A stretch of 64,000 bases of DNA. Source: CAZFUY01 sp964522445 (lineage in GTDB: Bacteria; Pseudomonadota; Gammaproteobacteria; SZUA-229). Below are positions 40,923 through 49,446 of the stretch, in pieces (position 1 is the first letter of the stretch; every line of letters starts with the position of its first letter). The notes under the pieces were generated by a model, which was not told where the DNA came from, made no database searches, and worked only from the letters and a program-made list of their open reading frames with translations. A program made the position numbers and the translations under genes. The DNA is taken from assembly GCA_964522445.1 (NCBI GenBank), contig CAZFUY010000002.1:1-64000 (forward strand), given 5' to 3'.

Positions 40923-41276
40923 ATGAAATATTTTTTAATCCTTATTATTCTCTTTACACCTGCTGCCTTTTACGCCGAATCTCAACGCATTGATGTCTAT
41001 TCAGTTAATCAGGCTTATTGGGATGTACAGGCTGGAGAAACACTGTCTGAAATTATTAAAGAATTATTGCCTCACAATAGTAATAAACATGCGGTTTTAA
41101 TGGATGAAATTATTCAGTTAAATCCTGATGCTTTTATAAATGGCGATGCAGATGCGATGAAAGCCAATGTGCGCCTCTACTTACCCGGTTATATGCAGGG
41201 GCTAAATAAGAAAGTAAATAAGGATAAGTATTCTATTAAAGAATTTAGCTGGGGTTATATTCAACAGGCTAAATAA
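40923..41276 (+). CDS. exported FimV-like LysM protein
   Basis: A 117-residue protein with a signal peptide (MKYFLILIILFTPAAFYA) and one FimV/LysM-type domain: WDVQAGETLSEIIKELLP, then VLMDEIIQLNPDAFINGDAD and VRLYLPGY. This resembles the N-terminal domain of the FimV/HubP polar organiser without the rest of it. It could bind peptidoglycan. The 3' end overlaps radC convergently by 8 bp. The length suggests a stand-alone domain and not a fragment. Confidence 0.75.
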   Translation: MKYFLILIILFTPAAFYAESQRIDVYSVNQAYWDVQAGETLSEIIKELLPHNSNKHAVLMDEIIQLNPDAFINGDADAMKANVRLYLPGYMQGLNKKVNKDKYSIKEFSWGYIQQAK

Positions 41277-41940
41277 GCCCACGCTCCGCAAAAGACACCA
41301 CCTCGTCACCAATCACAAAATGATCCAGCACTCGCACATCAATTAATGACAACGCATCCTTTAATCGTTGAGTAATATGCTTATCTGCTGAGCTGGGTTC
41401 TGCAACACCCGAGGGGTGATTATGAGCAAAGATTAAAGCCGCTGCATTGTATTGCAATGCCTTTTTCACCACTTCTCTTGGGTAAACAGATGCACCATCG
41501 ATAGTGCCGGTAAACAGTTCTTCAAAACAAATAACCCGATGACGCTGATCCAGAAACAGGGCTGCAAAGACTTCATGGTGGTAATCACGCAATCTATTAC
41601 AGAGATACTGACGTGTTTCTTCAGGGCTGGATAAAACATCACCACGCTGCATTGCCTCAAACAAGTAACGCCGCGCCATTTCCAGCACCGCCTGTAATTG
41701 CACATATTTGGCTGGCCCTAAACCTCGATGGCTACAGAACTGACTTTCTTCAGCCTTGAGTAATTCACGCAATCCACCAAAACCATCCAGCAACTGTCTG
41801 GCAAGATCAACCGCTGTAATGCCTTTGATGCCAGTGCGTAAAAATATTGCCAGCAATTCAGCATCAGATAATGCTTCACTGCCCTGTTCTATTAGTTTTT
41901 CTCTGGGGCGCTCTTCTGCTGGCCAGTCCGTGATTGCCAT
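41269..41940 (-). CDS. radC: RadC/YeeS-type JAB domain protein
   Basis: A 223-residue protein of the RadC family. The N-terminal helix-hairpin-helix part is followed by a JAB/MPN metalloprotease-like domain with HRVICFEELFTGTID, FAHNHPSG (173-178), and the Asp in a downstream SSADKHIT. The old link to DNA repair in E. coli has been retracted, and the molecular function is not settled. It is next to, and divergent from, coaBC, as in many gammaproteobacteria. Confidence 0.95.
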   Translation of the reverse strand: MAITDWPAEERPREKLIEQGSEALSDAELLAIFLRTGIKGITAVDLARQLLDGFGGLRELLKAEESQFCSHRGLGPAKYVQLQAVLEMARRYLFEAMQRGDVLSSPEETRQYLCNRLRDYHHEVFAALFLDQRHRVICFEELFTGTIDGASVYPREVVKKALQYNAAALIFAHNHPSGVAEPSSADKHITQRLKDALSLIDVRVLDHFVIGDEVVSFAERGLI

Positions 41941-42064
41941 AATCTATCCCTGATTTTATAAATCGACCAGTGTAGGCACATAAAATCACCTAAACAATCA
42001 GATAGACACATTAATCTCTGTAAGAAAAAGCTGATTCATAATTTATCTGATAAAATCCCCAGCA

Positions 42065-43285
42065 ATGAACAAATTATCCAATAAAAACATTTTACTCGGC
42101 ATTACTGGCGGTATTGCAGCCTATAAAAGCGCAGATCTGGTCAGGCGTTTACAGGATGCTGGCGCTGATGTGCGTGTTGTTATGACAGAAGCGGCAACCA
42201 AATTTATTACACCTCTAACCTTTCAGGCCTTATCTGGAAACCCGGTACACACCGATTTACTGGATACAGAAGCGGAAGCAGCCATGGGGCACATCGAACT
42301 GGCTCGCTGGGCAGATGCCATTTTGATTGCACCCGCCACGGCCAATACTCTGGCAAAGTTAAGCTGGGGGCAGGCAGATGATCTTTTATCAACCTTATGC
42401 ATTGCCAGCCAGGCACCTCTGGCTGTAGCACCGGCAATGAATCATGTCATGTGGAATGACACGGCTACACAGGACAATATCAATTCACTTAAAAAACGCG
42501 ACATACATATTTTTGGCCCAGATTCCGGCTATCAGGCCTGCGGCGAAACAGGTGAAGGCCGCATGCTGGATGTGGCCGATATTGTTGAACAGATGCAGCA
42601 GATATTTAGCAATGAATCATTGCATGGTTTAAATATCATGATTACTGCGGGGCCCACCTTTGAAGCCATAGATCCTGTACGCTTTATTGGTAACCGCAGT
42701 TCAGGGAAAATGGGATTTGCACTGGCAAAAGCAGCTCATAAAGCGGGTGCAAACGTAACGCTGGTGTGTGGCCCTGTAAAACTCACATCCATCGATGATA
42801 TTAAACGCATTGATATTGAATCAGCTCAGCAAATGCATAAAACTGTGATGGATAATATTGCTAATCAACAAATTTTTATCGCCACAGCAGCCGTCGCTGA
42901 TTATCGACCTGTTGAAATGCAGCCACAAAAAATTAAAAAATCAGCAGAAAACCTGACCATTCATCTACAGCGTAATGCCGACATTTTAGCGGATGTTGCT
43001 GCACGAAAAGACGCGCCATTCACAGTAGGCTTTGCTGCTGAAACTCAGAATATCAAACAATACGCACGGCAGAAACTGGAAAATAAAAAACTTAATATGA
43101 TTGCCGCCAATCTGGTTGCAGCCAAACAAAGCAGCGGGGAAGACATTGGCTTCAACAGCGAATACAATGCACTGGATGTTTACTGGGCTGATGGTCAGGC
43201 CAAATTTGATAAAGCCAGAAAAACTGAAATAGCCCAGCAACTTATCGAATTAATCGCACAACAATACAACGACTCAACCAACTAA
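42065..43285 (+). CDS. coaBC: phosphopantothenoylcysteine decarboxylase / synthetase
   Basis: A 406-residue bifunctional enzyme of coenzyme A synthesis. The FMN decarboxylase half (about 1-180) has LGITGGIAAYKSADLVRRL, MGHIELARWAD with the catalytic His, PAMNHVMWN and YQACGETGEGRM. The ligase half (about 190-402) has ITAGPTFEAIDPVRFIGN, AAVADYRPV and FAAETQN. It starts the rightward operon coaBC-dut-algC-argB; dut follows 9 bp later. Confidence 0.97.
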   Translation: MNKLSNKNILLGITGGIAAYKSADLVRRLQDAGADVRVVMTEAATKFITPLTFQALSGNPVHTDLLDTEAEAAMGHIELARWADAILIAPATANTLAKLSWGQADDLLSTLCIASQAPLAVAPAMNHVMWNDTATQDNINSLKKRDIHIFGPDSGYQACGETGEGRMLDVADIVEQMQQIFSNESLHGLNIMITAGPTFEAIDPVRFIGNRSSGKMGFALAKAAHKAGANVTLVCGPVKLTSIDDIKRIDIESAQQMHKTVMDNIANQQIFIATAAVADYRPVEMQPQKIKKSAENLTIHLQRNADILADVAARKDAPFTVGFAAETQNIKQYARQKLENKKLNMIAANLVAAKQSSGEDIGFNSEYNALDVYWADGQAKFDKARKTEIAQQLIELIAQQYNDSTN

Positions 43286-43294
43286 AGAATAACA

Positions 43295-43750
43295 ATGAAA
43301 AAAATTCAATTAAAAATCCTCGATAAAAGAATTGGCAATGAAATCCCATTACCCGAACATGCCACTCAGGGTTCAGCCGGCATGGATTTACGCGCCTGCA
43401 TTGATGAAACACTGGTTTTAAAACCGGGTGAAACAGAATTAATTCCCACCGGCATTGCAATACACATTGGCGACCCTGGTTTAGCCGCCACTATTTTACC
43501 CCGTTCAGGCCTTGGTCATAAACATGGCATTGTACTGGGCAACCTGGTTGGGCTTATTGATTCTGACTATCAGGGACAACTTTTTGTTTCCTGCTGGAAT
43601 CGAGGTAAAAAAGAATTCACCATTGAAATAGGTGATCGCATTGCACAACTTGTATTTTTACCTGTCGTACAGGTCGACTTTGAAGAAGTTAATGAATTCG
43701 ATGACAGTGAGCGTGGCGCAGGTGGTTTTGGCCACTCGGGTCATAAATAA
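43295..43750 (+). CDS. dut: deoxyuridine 5'-triphosphate nucleotidohydrolase
   Basis: A 151-residue trimeric dUTPase that prevents uracil incorporation in DNA. All five motifs are seen: GSAGMDLRA, PRSGLGHKHGI, GLIDSDYQGQL, GDRIAQLVFLP and ERGAGGFGHSG (the C-terminal arm). Length equals E. coli Dut. It is 9 bp after coaBC and 61 bp before algC, the usual gammaproteobacterial order. Confidence 0.98.
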   Translation: MKKIQLKILDKRIGNEIPLPEHATQGSAGMDLRACIDETLVLKPGETELIPTGIAIHIGDPGLAATILPRSGLGHKHGIVLGNLVGLIDSDYQGQLFVSCWNRGKKEFTIEIGDRIAQLVFLPVVQVDFEEVNEFDDSERGAGGFGHSGHK

Positions 43751-43811
43751 ATATATTTATATTATTAATAATAAGCTACAGAAAATATAATTTTTTAAGA
43801 GACTAAAAAAC

Positions 43812-45188
43812 ATGAGCATCACTCCCAGCATTTTTAAAGCCTATGATATTCGCGGCATTGTTGAAACCGACTTGACACCTGACACAGTACAACTAATTGG
43901 TCAGGCATTCGCCTCTGCCTCTTTAGCAAAAAGCAGTAAAACGGTTGTCATTGCTCGTGATGGAAGATTATCCAGTCCTAAATTATCCATGGCACTGGCC
44001 AAAGGTTTGCAGGCAGGTGGCTGTGATGTTATCGATATTGGCATGGTTCCCACACCTGTTTTATATTTTGCCACGCATCACTTAAACACCGGCACGGGCA
44101 TCATGGTAACCGGCAGCCATAACCCTCCTGAATACAACGGTCTTAAAATGTTAATGGCAGAAAAAACACTTTATGGTGAAGACATAACTAATTTACATAA
44201 AGCCATAGAACAGAATGAACTAACTCAGGGCAATGGCAGCTACCGCACTGAAGATGTTTTAGATATTTATCTTGAGCGCATTGTAAGCGATGTAAAACTT
44301 GCTAAACCTTTAAATATTGCTGTCGATTGCGGTAACGGCGTTGCCGGTGTTATTGCAACAAAATTATTTATAAAACTGGGCTGCAATGTTACTGAATTAT
44401 TTTGTGATGTGGATGGTAATTTCCCAAACCATCACCCTGACCCAAGCAAACTTGAAAACCTGCAGGACATCTGCCTGTCAATAAAAGAAAACAAACTGGA
44501 CATGGGACTCGCTTTTGATGGTGACGGTGATCGTGTTGGTGTTATTGATAATAAACAAAATATTATCTGGCCTGATCGTCAGATGATTTTATATTCAGAA
44601 GATGTATTATCACGCAACCCTGGCGCACAAATAATTTACGACATTAAATCCAGCTACCATTTAGGTAAAGCCATCGAGAAAATGGGCGGCGAAGCTTTAA
44701 TGTGGAAAACGGGTCACTCATTAATCAAAGCAAAAATGAAAGAAACGGGTGCATTATTAGCGGGCGAAATGTCTGGACATATTTTCTTTAAAGAACGCTG
44801 GTATGGTTTTGATGATGGTTTATACAGCGCAGCACGCATGCTAGAAATTCTCAGTAAAAAAGATGGCACGGTTGAAGAAATATTCTCAGAATTACCCGAT
44901 AGCTTTAATACGCCTGAAATAAATATAAGCTTTGCAGAAGGTGAGCACTATACCTTTATGGATAACTTCAAAAAAGACAGCGACTTTAGTGATGCTGTAG
45001 ATATTTCTACCATTGATGGCATGCGCATTACCTGGGATAAAGGCTGGGGCTTAATTCGCCCATCCAATACAACACCCTGCCTTGTATTGCGTTTTGAAGC
45101 AGACAATGAAAATACATTAAATGAAATTCAAACTAAATTTCGAGAACAAATACTAAAAGTAGATAGCAGTGTAAACGTACCTTTTTAG
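43812..45188 (+). CDS. algC: phosphomannomutase / phosphoglucomutase
   Basis: A 458-residue alpha-D-phosphohexomutase with the architecture of AlgC. It starts FKAYDIRGIVETDLTPDTV. The active-site phosphoserine is in MVTGSHNPPEYNGLK, the Mg site is AFDGDGDRVGVID, and the sugar-binding loop is GEMSGHIFF. The C-terminal phosphate loop is RPSNTTPCLVLRFE. Products feed exopolysaccharide and lipopolysaccharide. The dut-algC-argB order matches Pseudomonas. Confidence 0.96.
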   Translation: MSITPSIFKAYDIRGIVETDLTPDTVQLIGQAFASASLAKSSKTVVIARDGRLSSPKLSMALAKGLQAGGCDVIDIGMVPTPVLYFATHHLNTGTGIMVTGSHNPPEYNGLKMLMAEKTLYGEDITNLHKAIEQNELTQGNGSYRTEDVLDIYLERIVSDVKLAKPLNIAVDCGNGVAGVIATKLFIKLGCNVTELFCDVDGNFPNHHPDPSKLENLQDICLSIKENKLDMGLAFDGDGDRVGVIDNKQNIIWPDRQMILYSEDVLSRNPGAQIIYDIKSSYHLGKAIEKMGGEALMWKTGHSLIKAKMKETGALLAGEMSGHIFFKERWYGFDDGLYSAARMLEILSKKDGTVEEIFSELPDSFNTPEINISFAEGEHYTFMDNFKKDSDFSDAVDISTIDGMRITWDKGWGLIRPSNTTPCLVLRFEADNENTLNEIQTKFREQILKVDSSVNVPF

Positions 45189-45266
45189 TTCAGTGTATCT
45201 TAAAAAAGAAATAGTTATAAAGCCGCAACTAATAACAAGAACCACAGAAATTACTCAGGAAATAAA

Positions 45267-46154
45267 ATGGATACCAGCAAAGCCAGCAATATAGTAAAAA
45301 TTTTAGCTGAAGCACTGCCCTATTTACAAAAGCTAAACGGCAAAACCATCGTTATAAAATACGGCGGCAATGCCATGACCGATGAAAATCTAAAAAATGG
45401 CTTTGCCCGCGATATTGTTCTGCTTAAACAGGTCGGCGTTAACCCTGTTGTTGTTCATGGTGGCGGCCCACAAATAGGAAAACTACTTGAGCGCGTAGGT
45501 AAAAAATCCAAATTTATTGAAGGCATGCGTGTTACCGATCAGGAAACTATGGATATAGTTGAAATGGTTTTAGGAGGCCTGGTCAATAAAAGCATTGTCA
45601 CTTTAATTAATCAACAAGGTGGTCGTGCTGTTGGCCTGACAGGAAAAGACGGCAGTTTAATTCGTGCAAAAAAAATGCACATCACACAAAAAACAGCTGA
45701 AACAGACGTATCAGAAATAATTGACCTGGGTCATGTAGGCGAAGTAAGCACCATTGACCCTTCTGTTGTTTCAATGCTTGATAATGATAATTTTATTCCC
45801 GTAATTGCCCCAATAGGTGTAGGCGAAAACGGTGAGTCTTATAATATTAATGCAGATCTGGTTGCTGGAAAACTTGCCACTGTTCTGGGTGCAGAAAAAT
45901 TATTATTATTAACAAACACTAGCGGCATTTTAGATAAAGATGACAAACTACTCACTGGTCTGGATGCTAAACAGGTAGACGATTATATTATCGATGGCAC
46001 TATTCACGGCGGCATGTTGCCAAAAGTAAACTGCGCACTGGATGCAGTAAAATCAGGCGTAAAAACAGCACATATAATTGATGGCCGAGTTGAGCACTCG
46101 GTTTTACTTGAATTACTTACCGATGAAGGTGTCGGCACTTTAATGAAAGGCTAA
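45267..46154 (+). CDS. argB: acetylglutamate kinase
   Basis: A 295-residue kinase for the second step of arginine synthesis. Substrate motifs: IVIKYGGNAMTDE, VVVHGGGPQIGKLLERVG, GLTGKDGSLI and NINADLVAGKLA, with LLLLTNTSGILDK. The N-terminal extension helix (about 1-20) present here is typical of hexameric, arginine-inhibited enzymes, so feedback inhibition is expected. It ends the rightward operon. A hairpin at 46170-46196 follows. Confidence 0.97.
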   Translation: MDTSKASNIVKILAEALPYLQKLNGKTIVIKYGGNAMTDENLKNGFARDIVLLKQVGVNPVVVHGGGPQIGKLLERVGKKSKFIEGMRVTDQETMDIVEMVLGGLVNKSIVTLINQQGGRAVGLTGKDGSLIRAKKMHITQKTAETDVSEIIDLGHVGEVSTIDPSVVSMLDNDNFIPVIAPIGVGENGESYNINADLVAGKLATVLGAEKLLLLTNTSGILDKDDKLLTGLDAKQVDDYIIDGTIHGGMLPKVNCALDAVKSGVKTAHIIDGRVEHSVLLELLTDEGVGTLMKG

Positions 46155-46169
46155 TCTTCAATATTTTAT

Positions 46170-46196
46170 ATTCCCTCTCCCTATGGAAGAGGGAAT
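46170..46196. terminator. hairpin after argB
   Basis: ATTCCCTCT (46170-46178) pairs exactly with AGAGGGAAT (46188-46196) over a 9-nt loop. No poly-T tail follows, so it may be a REP-type repeat or processing structure and not a strict Rho-independent terminator. Confidence 0.45.
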
Positions 46197-46310
46197 TCTA
46201 GCATTGACTTTGTTTGAAATTAAAGTAAACCACCTTCAAGATTCTAATTTTAATTACTGTACTTTTTAAACATCACTAACTATTAGTACATACCTGAATT
46301 AATACAAAAA

Positions 46311-46946
46311 CTATTTTTTATTTCTCATAGCTTTTAATTCATGAAAGCGCTTAATATCTTTAGCAAATTTTTCTCTGATCTGTTCGCGCTCTTTTGTTTT
46401 GTCTTCAACATACGCATAATAGGTTTCCAGCTGTCGGCTGACTGAAACGACCTGTTTGCGTAGATTATCAGGCACTGCTCTTCCTGATTTTTCTATACTG
46501 CTAACACGCTCTTTTATTTCTTTTAATTTTTTTTCCTGATCTTTAATATTGGATTCCGTTAATTGCAACTGAGAATTAACTGCCCCTATGCGGTCATCAC
46601 GTGCAATAAGCAAATCACGATCCGTTGTAAAGGTATCAAGCAACATTCTATCGTGTAACGCTATTTTTTTATCTGCAATCATTTTTTCTTTGTCTTTAAT
46701 CGCTTTTTCCCTGTTAGCCTGATTTTCCCTGTCAATATCTTCTTTACTTCTTTTAGCTGTAATATTTCTAACAACAACACCCTGCTCACTTAATATTGAA
46801 CGATTCTTTTTAAGATACTGCGCAGGCACACGATCACCGTAATGAACCTGGCCATTTTCATCCACCCATTTATTCAATGCCGCCTGTGCTGGCAGCATAA
46901 ACACTGAGACTATTACAAAGCCAATAATATTAATGGCTACTTTCAT
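46311..46946 (-). CDS. exported DUF4124 coiled-coil protein
   Basis: A 211-residue protein: signal peptide (about 1-22, IIGFVIVSVFMLPAQA), then the DUF4124 motif LNKWVDENGQVHYGDRVPA at about 24-42, and a long charged helix rich in Lys/Glu heptads (about 65-208), predicted coiled coil. DUF4124 domains are found in gammaproteobacterial periplasmic proteins of unknown function. A second member is at 52622-53143. The gene is isolated, convergent with argB. Confidence 0.85.
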   Translation of the reverse strand: MKVAINIIGFVIVSVFMLPAQAALNKWVDENGQVHYGDRVPAQYLKKNRSILSEQGVVVRNITAKRSKEDIDRENQANREKAIKDKEKMIADKKIALHDRMLLDTFTTDRDLLIARDDRIGAVNSQLQLTESNIKDQEKKLKEIKERVSSIEKSGRAVPDNLRKQVVSVSRQLETYYAYVEDKTKEREQIREKFAKDIKRFHELKAMRNKK

Positions 46947-47112
46947 TTTTAACTCCCGCTATATATCAATCTAACCACCTGAGTATATACAGTATTTTAT
47001 GATTTTGCTTAAGCCTCACAATTCATTGTATTTCAGGAATAGCAGGTTATCTGGCATCATAGTTATGGCAAAATACTGGTTTTAAAATCAACTCAGATTT
47101 ACTTTACCCTGT

Positions 47113-47859
47113 ATGGATCAATTTCTACTTTTTATTATCTCTCTTATTGCCAATATATTTTCGGCTCTGGCGGGTGGTGGCGCAGGCCTAATTCAATTAC
47201 CTGCCATTATTTTTCTTGGCCTGCCTTTTGGTACTGCACTGGCAACACATAAAGTAGCAAGCATTGCATTGGGCGTAGGCGCAACATTACGCCACTTAAG
47301 AACCAGCCAGCTGGAGCGAAATTTTGCTCTATTTATCCTGGCCTGTGGATTACCGGGTGTCATTATTGGTGCAAATATAATTTTGCATGTACCAGACCGA
47401 ACTGCCCAACTAGCACTGGGCATATTAACCATGGGCCTGGGTATTTATTCATGGCTATCCCCTGGACTGGGGCAGCAATACAAAGCCAGACACAGAAATA
47501 TATCCGGCTATCTTCTGGGCGGTCTGGTACTCTTTATTATTGGCGGATTAAACGGTTCTTTAACTTCTGGCACAGGGCTTTTTGTTACCCTCTGGTTAGT
47601 ACGCTGGTTTGGTCTGGATTATAAATCTGCCGTGACCTACACACTGATTCTTGTAGGCCTGTTCTGGAATGCTACGGGTGCTGTCACATTAGGTTTTTTA
47701 ACTGAGATTCACTGGTTATGGTTACCCGCTTTGCTATTAGGTTCATTTCTTGGCGGCTACATTGGCGCGCATTTGGCCATAGTAAAAGGCAATCTGGTGA
47801 TTAAACGCAGTTACGAAATAATTACTTTTGCTGTTGGGCTGAAACTACTTATTGGCTAA
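47113..47859 (+). CDS. TauE/SafE family sulfite/sulfonate exporter-like protein
   Basis: A 248-residue membrane protein with eight hydrophobic segments and the TauE/SafE repeat GGGAGLIQLPAIIFLGLP (early) and GGLNGSLTSGTGLFVTLWLV (late). The family exports small organosulfur compounds or sulfite, but the substrate here is unknown. It is convergent with pyrE, overlapping by 11 bp at the 3' ends. It is not part of the pyrE operon. Confidence 0.9.
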   Translation: MDQFLLFIISLIANIFSALAGGGAGLIQLPAIIFLGLPFGTALATHKVASIALGVGATLRHLRTSQLERNFALFILACGLPGVIIGANIILHVPDRTAQLALGILTMGLGIYSWLSPGLGQQYKARHRNISGYLLGGLVLFIIGGLNGSLTSGTGLFVTLWLVRWFGLDYKSAVTYTLILVGLFWNATGAVTLGFLTEIHWLWLPALLLGSFLGGYIGAHLAIVKGNLVIKRSYEIITFAVGLKLLIG

Positions 47860-48496
47860 TACCAAATTCAGCACGATAAAATTTCATTGCATCCAACATT
47901 TCTTCCTGATCACCTTTTTCCTGCAAAAATTGAATCAGGTGCTCCATGCCAATAATGCTTTTAACATCTATGCCATATTCTTCCTGCACTTCCTGTATAG
48001 CTGATTGATCTGCCTTGCCTTTCTCCTGTCGATCCAGCGCAACCAGCACGCCCACCGCCGTTGCATCCATAGAATCAATAATATCTATGGCTTCACGTAT
48101 TGCCGTACCGGCTGTAATAACATCATCCAGAATCAGCACTCGACCTTCTAATGGAGCACCCACAATCATGCCACCTTCACCATGGTCTTTCTTTTCCTTG
48201 CGATTAAACACATAGGGCATATCAATACCATGCTCCTGAGCAAGCGCCATTGCCGTTACTGCAACCAGTGGTATACCTTTGTATGCAGGGCCAAACAATA
48301 CATCATAACTAATACCACTATCCATAACCGCCTGCGCATAACAGCGACCCAACTCTGCCAGCGCACGACCTGTATTAAATAATCCTGCATTAAAAAAATA
48401 CGGGCTTACTCGACCCGATTTCAATTTAAATTCACCAAATTTTAAAACATCATATTCAAGTGATAATTCAATAAATCTGTGCTGGTTGTAGTGCAT
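47849..48496 (-). CDS. pyrE: orotate phosphoribosyltransferase
   Basis: A 215-residue enzyme that makes orotidine 5'-phosphate from orotate and PRPP. I use ATG at 48494-48496, preceded by AGGCGA, giving MHYNQHRFIELSLEYDVLKF; the open frame extends 40 codons farther without support. Motifs: SGRVSPYFFNAGLFNTG, FGPAYKGIPLVAVTAMAL, and the PRPP loop VLILDDVITAGTAIREAI. E. coli PyrE is 213 residues. It is divergent from the exonuclease III gene, the same neighbour pair as pyrE-crc in Pseudomonas. Confidence 0.97.
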   Translation of the reverse strand: MHYNQHRFIELSLEYDVLKFGEFKLKSGRVSPYFFNAGLFNTGRALAELGRCYAQAVMDSGISYDVLFGPAYKGIPLVAVTAMALAQEHGIDMPYVFNRKEKKDHGEGGMIVGAPLEGRVLILDDVITAGTAIREAIDIIDSMDATAVGVLVALDRQEKGKADQSAIQEVQEEYGIDVKSIIGMEHLIQFLQEKGDQEEMLDAMKFYRAEFGISQ

Positions 48497-48566
48497 AACG
48501 TCGCCTGTATTAATTTTAATGTTGTAGAATAGCCAATCTTTATAATTATAAGCGCTATTTTTATTT

Positions 48567-49340
48567 ATGCGAATTATTACGATTAATACTAATGGCATTC
48601 GGGCTGCAGCACGCAAGGGTTTTTTTAACTGGCTAAAAAAACAAAAAGCAGATGTGGTCTGTATTCAGGAAACCAAAGCACAGGAGCATCAGCTAACAGA
48701 TGATATTTTTCACCCTGAGGGTTATCACTGTTACTTTCACGATGCTGTAAAAAAAGGCTATAGTGGTGTCGCTATCTACTCAAAAAAAGAGCCAAAGAAA
48801 ATTATTAAAGGCATAGGCTGGCATGATGTGGATATAGAAGGCCGCTACATCGAGGTGCAGTTTGAGAAGATCAGCATTATCTCTTTATATATGCATTCAG
48901 GCTCATCCAGTGAAGAACGACTGGCGATAAAATTAGATTTTCTGGATCGCTTTATGCCATACCTGCAAAAATTACGTCGCAAGCGTCGTGAATTTATTAT
49001 TTGCGGTGACTGGAATGTCGCACATAAAAAAATTGATATTAAAAACTGGAGCAGCAATCAGAAAAACTCTGGTTTTCTACCCGAAGAGCGCGCATGGATG
49101 GATCACATGTTTGATGAAGAAGGTTATGTTGATGCATTTCGCGTGGTTGATTTAAATGCACATCAATACACATGGTGGTCCAATAGAGGCCAGGCATGGG
49201 CCAACAATACCGGCTGGCGCATTGATTACCAGATTATTACACCTAAACTTAAAGACACTGTAAAGAAAGCCAGTATTTATAAAGATGAACGCTTTTCTGA
49301 TCATGCACCACTGGTTATTGATTACGATTATGATTTATAA
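48567..49340 (+). CDS. exodeoxyribonuclease III family protein (crc-locus homologue)
   Basis: A 257-residue protein of the exonuclease III/AP endonuclease family. The catalytic set is intact: INTNGIRAA (Asn), CIQETKAQ (metal Glu), GDWNVAH (Asp/Asn), WRIDYQI and FSDHAPLVIDYD (Asp-His). This is the position and length of Crc, the Hfq-dependent catabolite repression protein of Pseudomonas, but Crc has lost these residues. Here they remain, so DNA repair activity is expected; a Crc-like regulatory role cannot be excluded. Divergent from pyrE. Confidence 0.93.
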   Translation: MRIITINTNGIRAAARKGFFNWLKKQKADVVCIQETKAQEHQLTDDIFHPEGYHCYFHDAVKKGYSGVAIYSKKEPKKIIKGIGWHDVDIEGRYIEVQFEKISIISLYMHSGSSSEERLAIKLDFLDRFMPYLQKLRRKRREFIICGDWNVAHKKIDIKNWSSNQKNSGFLPEERAWMDHMFDEEGYVDAFRVVDLNAHQYTWWSNRGQAWANNTGWRIDYQIITPKLKDTVKKASIYKDERFSDHAPLVIDYDYDL

Positions 49341-49409
49341 CTGACGGTAAACAACTAAGGATACTCTGATCAAGTCTGATTATCCCTAATATTATTTAGA
49401 CCCTCTTTT

Positions 49410-49432
49410 TCGCGGCTAAAGCCGCTCCTACA
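49410..49432. repeat. single REP-like half unit
   Basis: TCGCGGCTAAAGCCGCTCCT followed by ACA, containing the palindrome GCGGCTAAAGCCGC. It is the same arm as the paired elements around mdh (55640-55707 and 56752-56819). Located in the gap before the AmpG-type gene. Confidence 0.7.
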
Positions 49433-49446
49433 TATAACTAAATAAC

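Noticed and set aside
48497..48616. 40-codon N-terminal extension of pyrE
   Set aside because: It overlaps the divergent exonuclease III start and lacks conservation; ATG 48496 with AGGCGA gives a normal-length protein.
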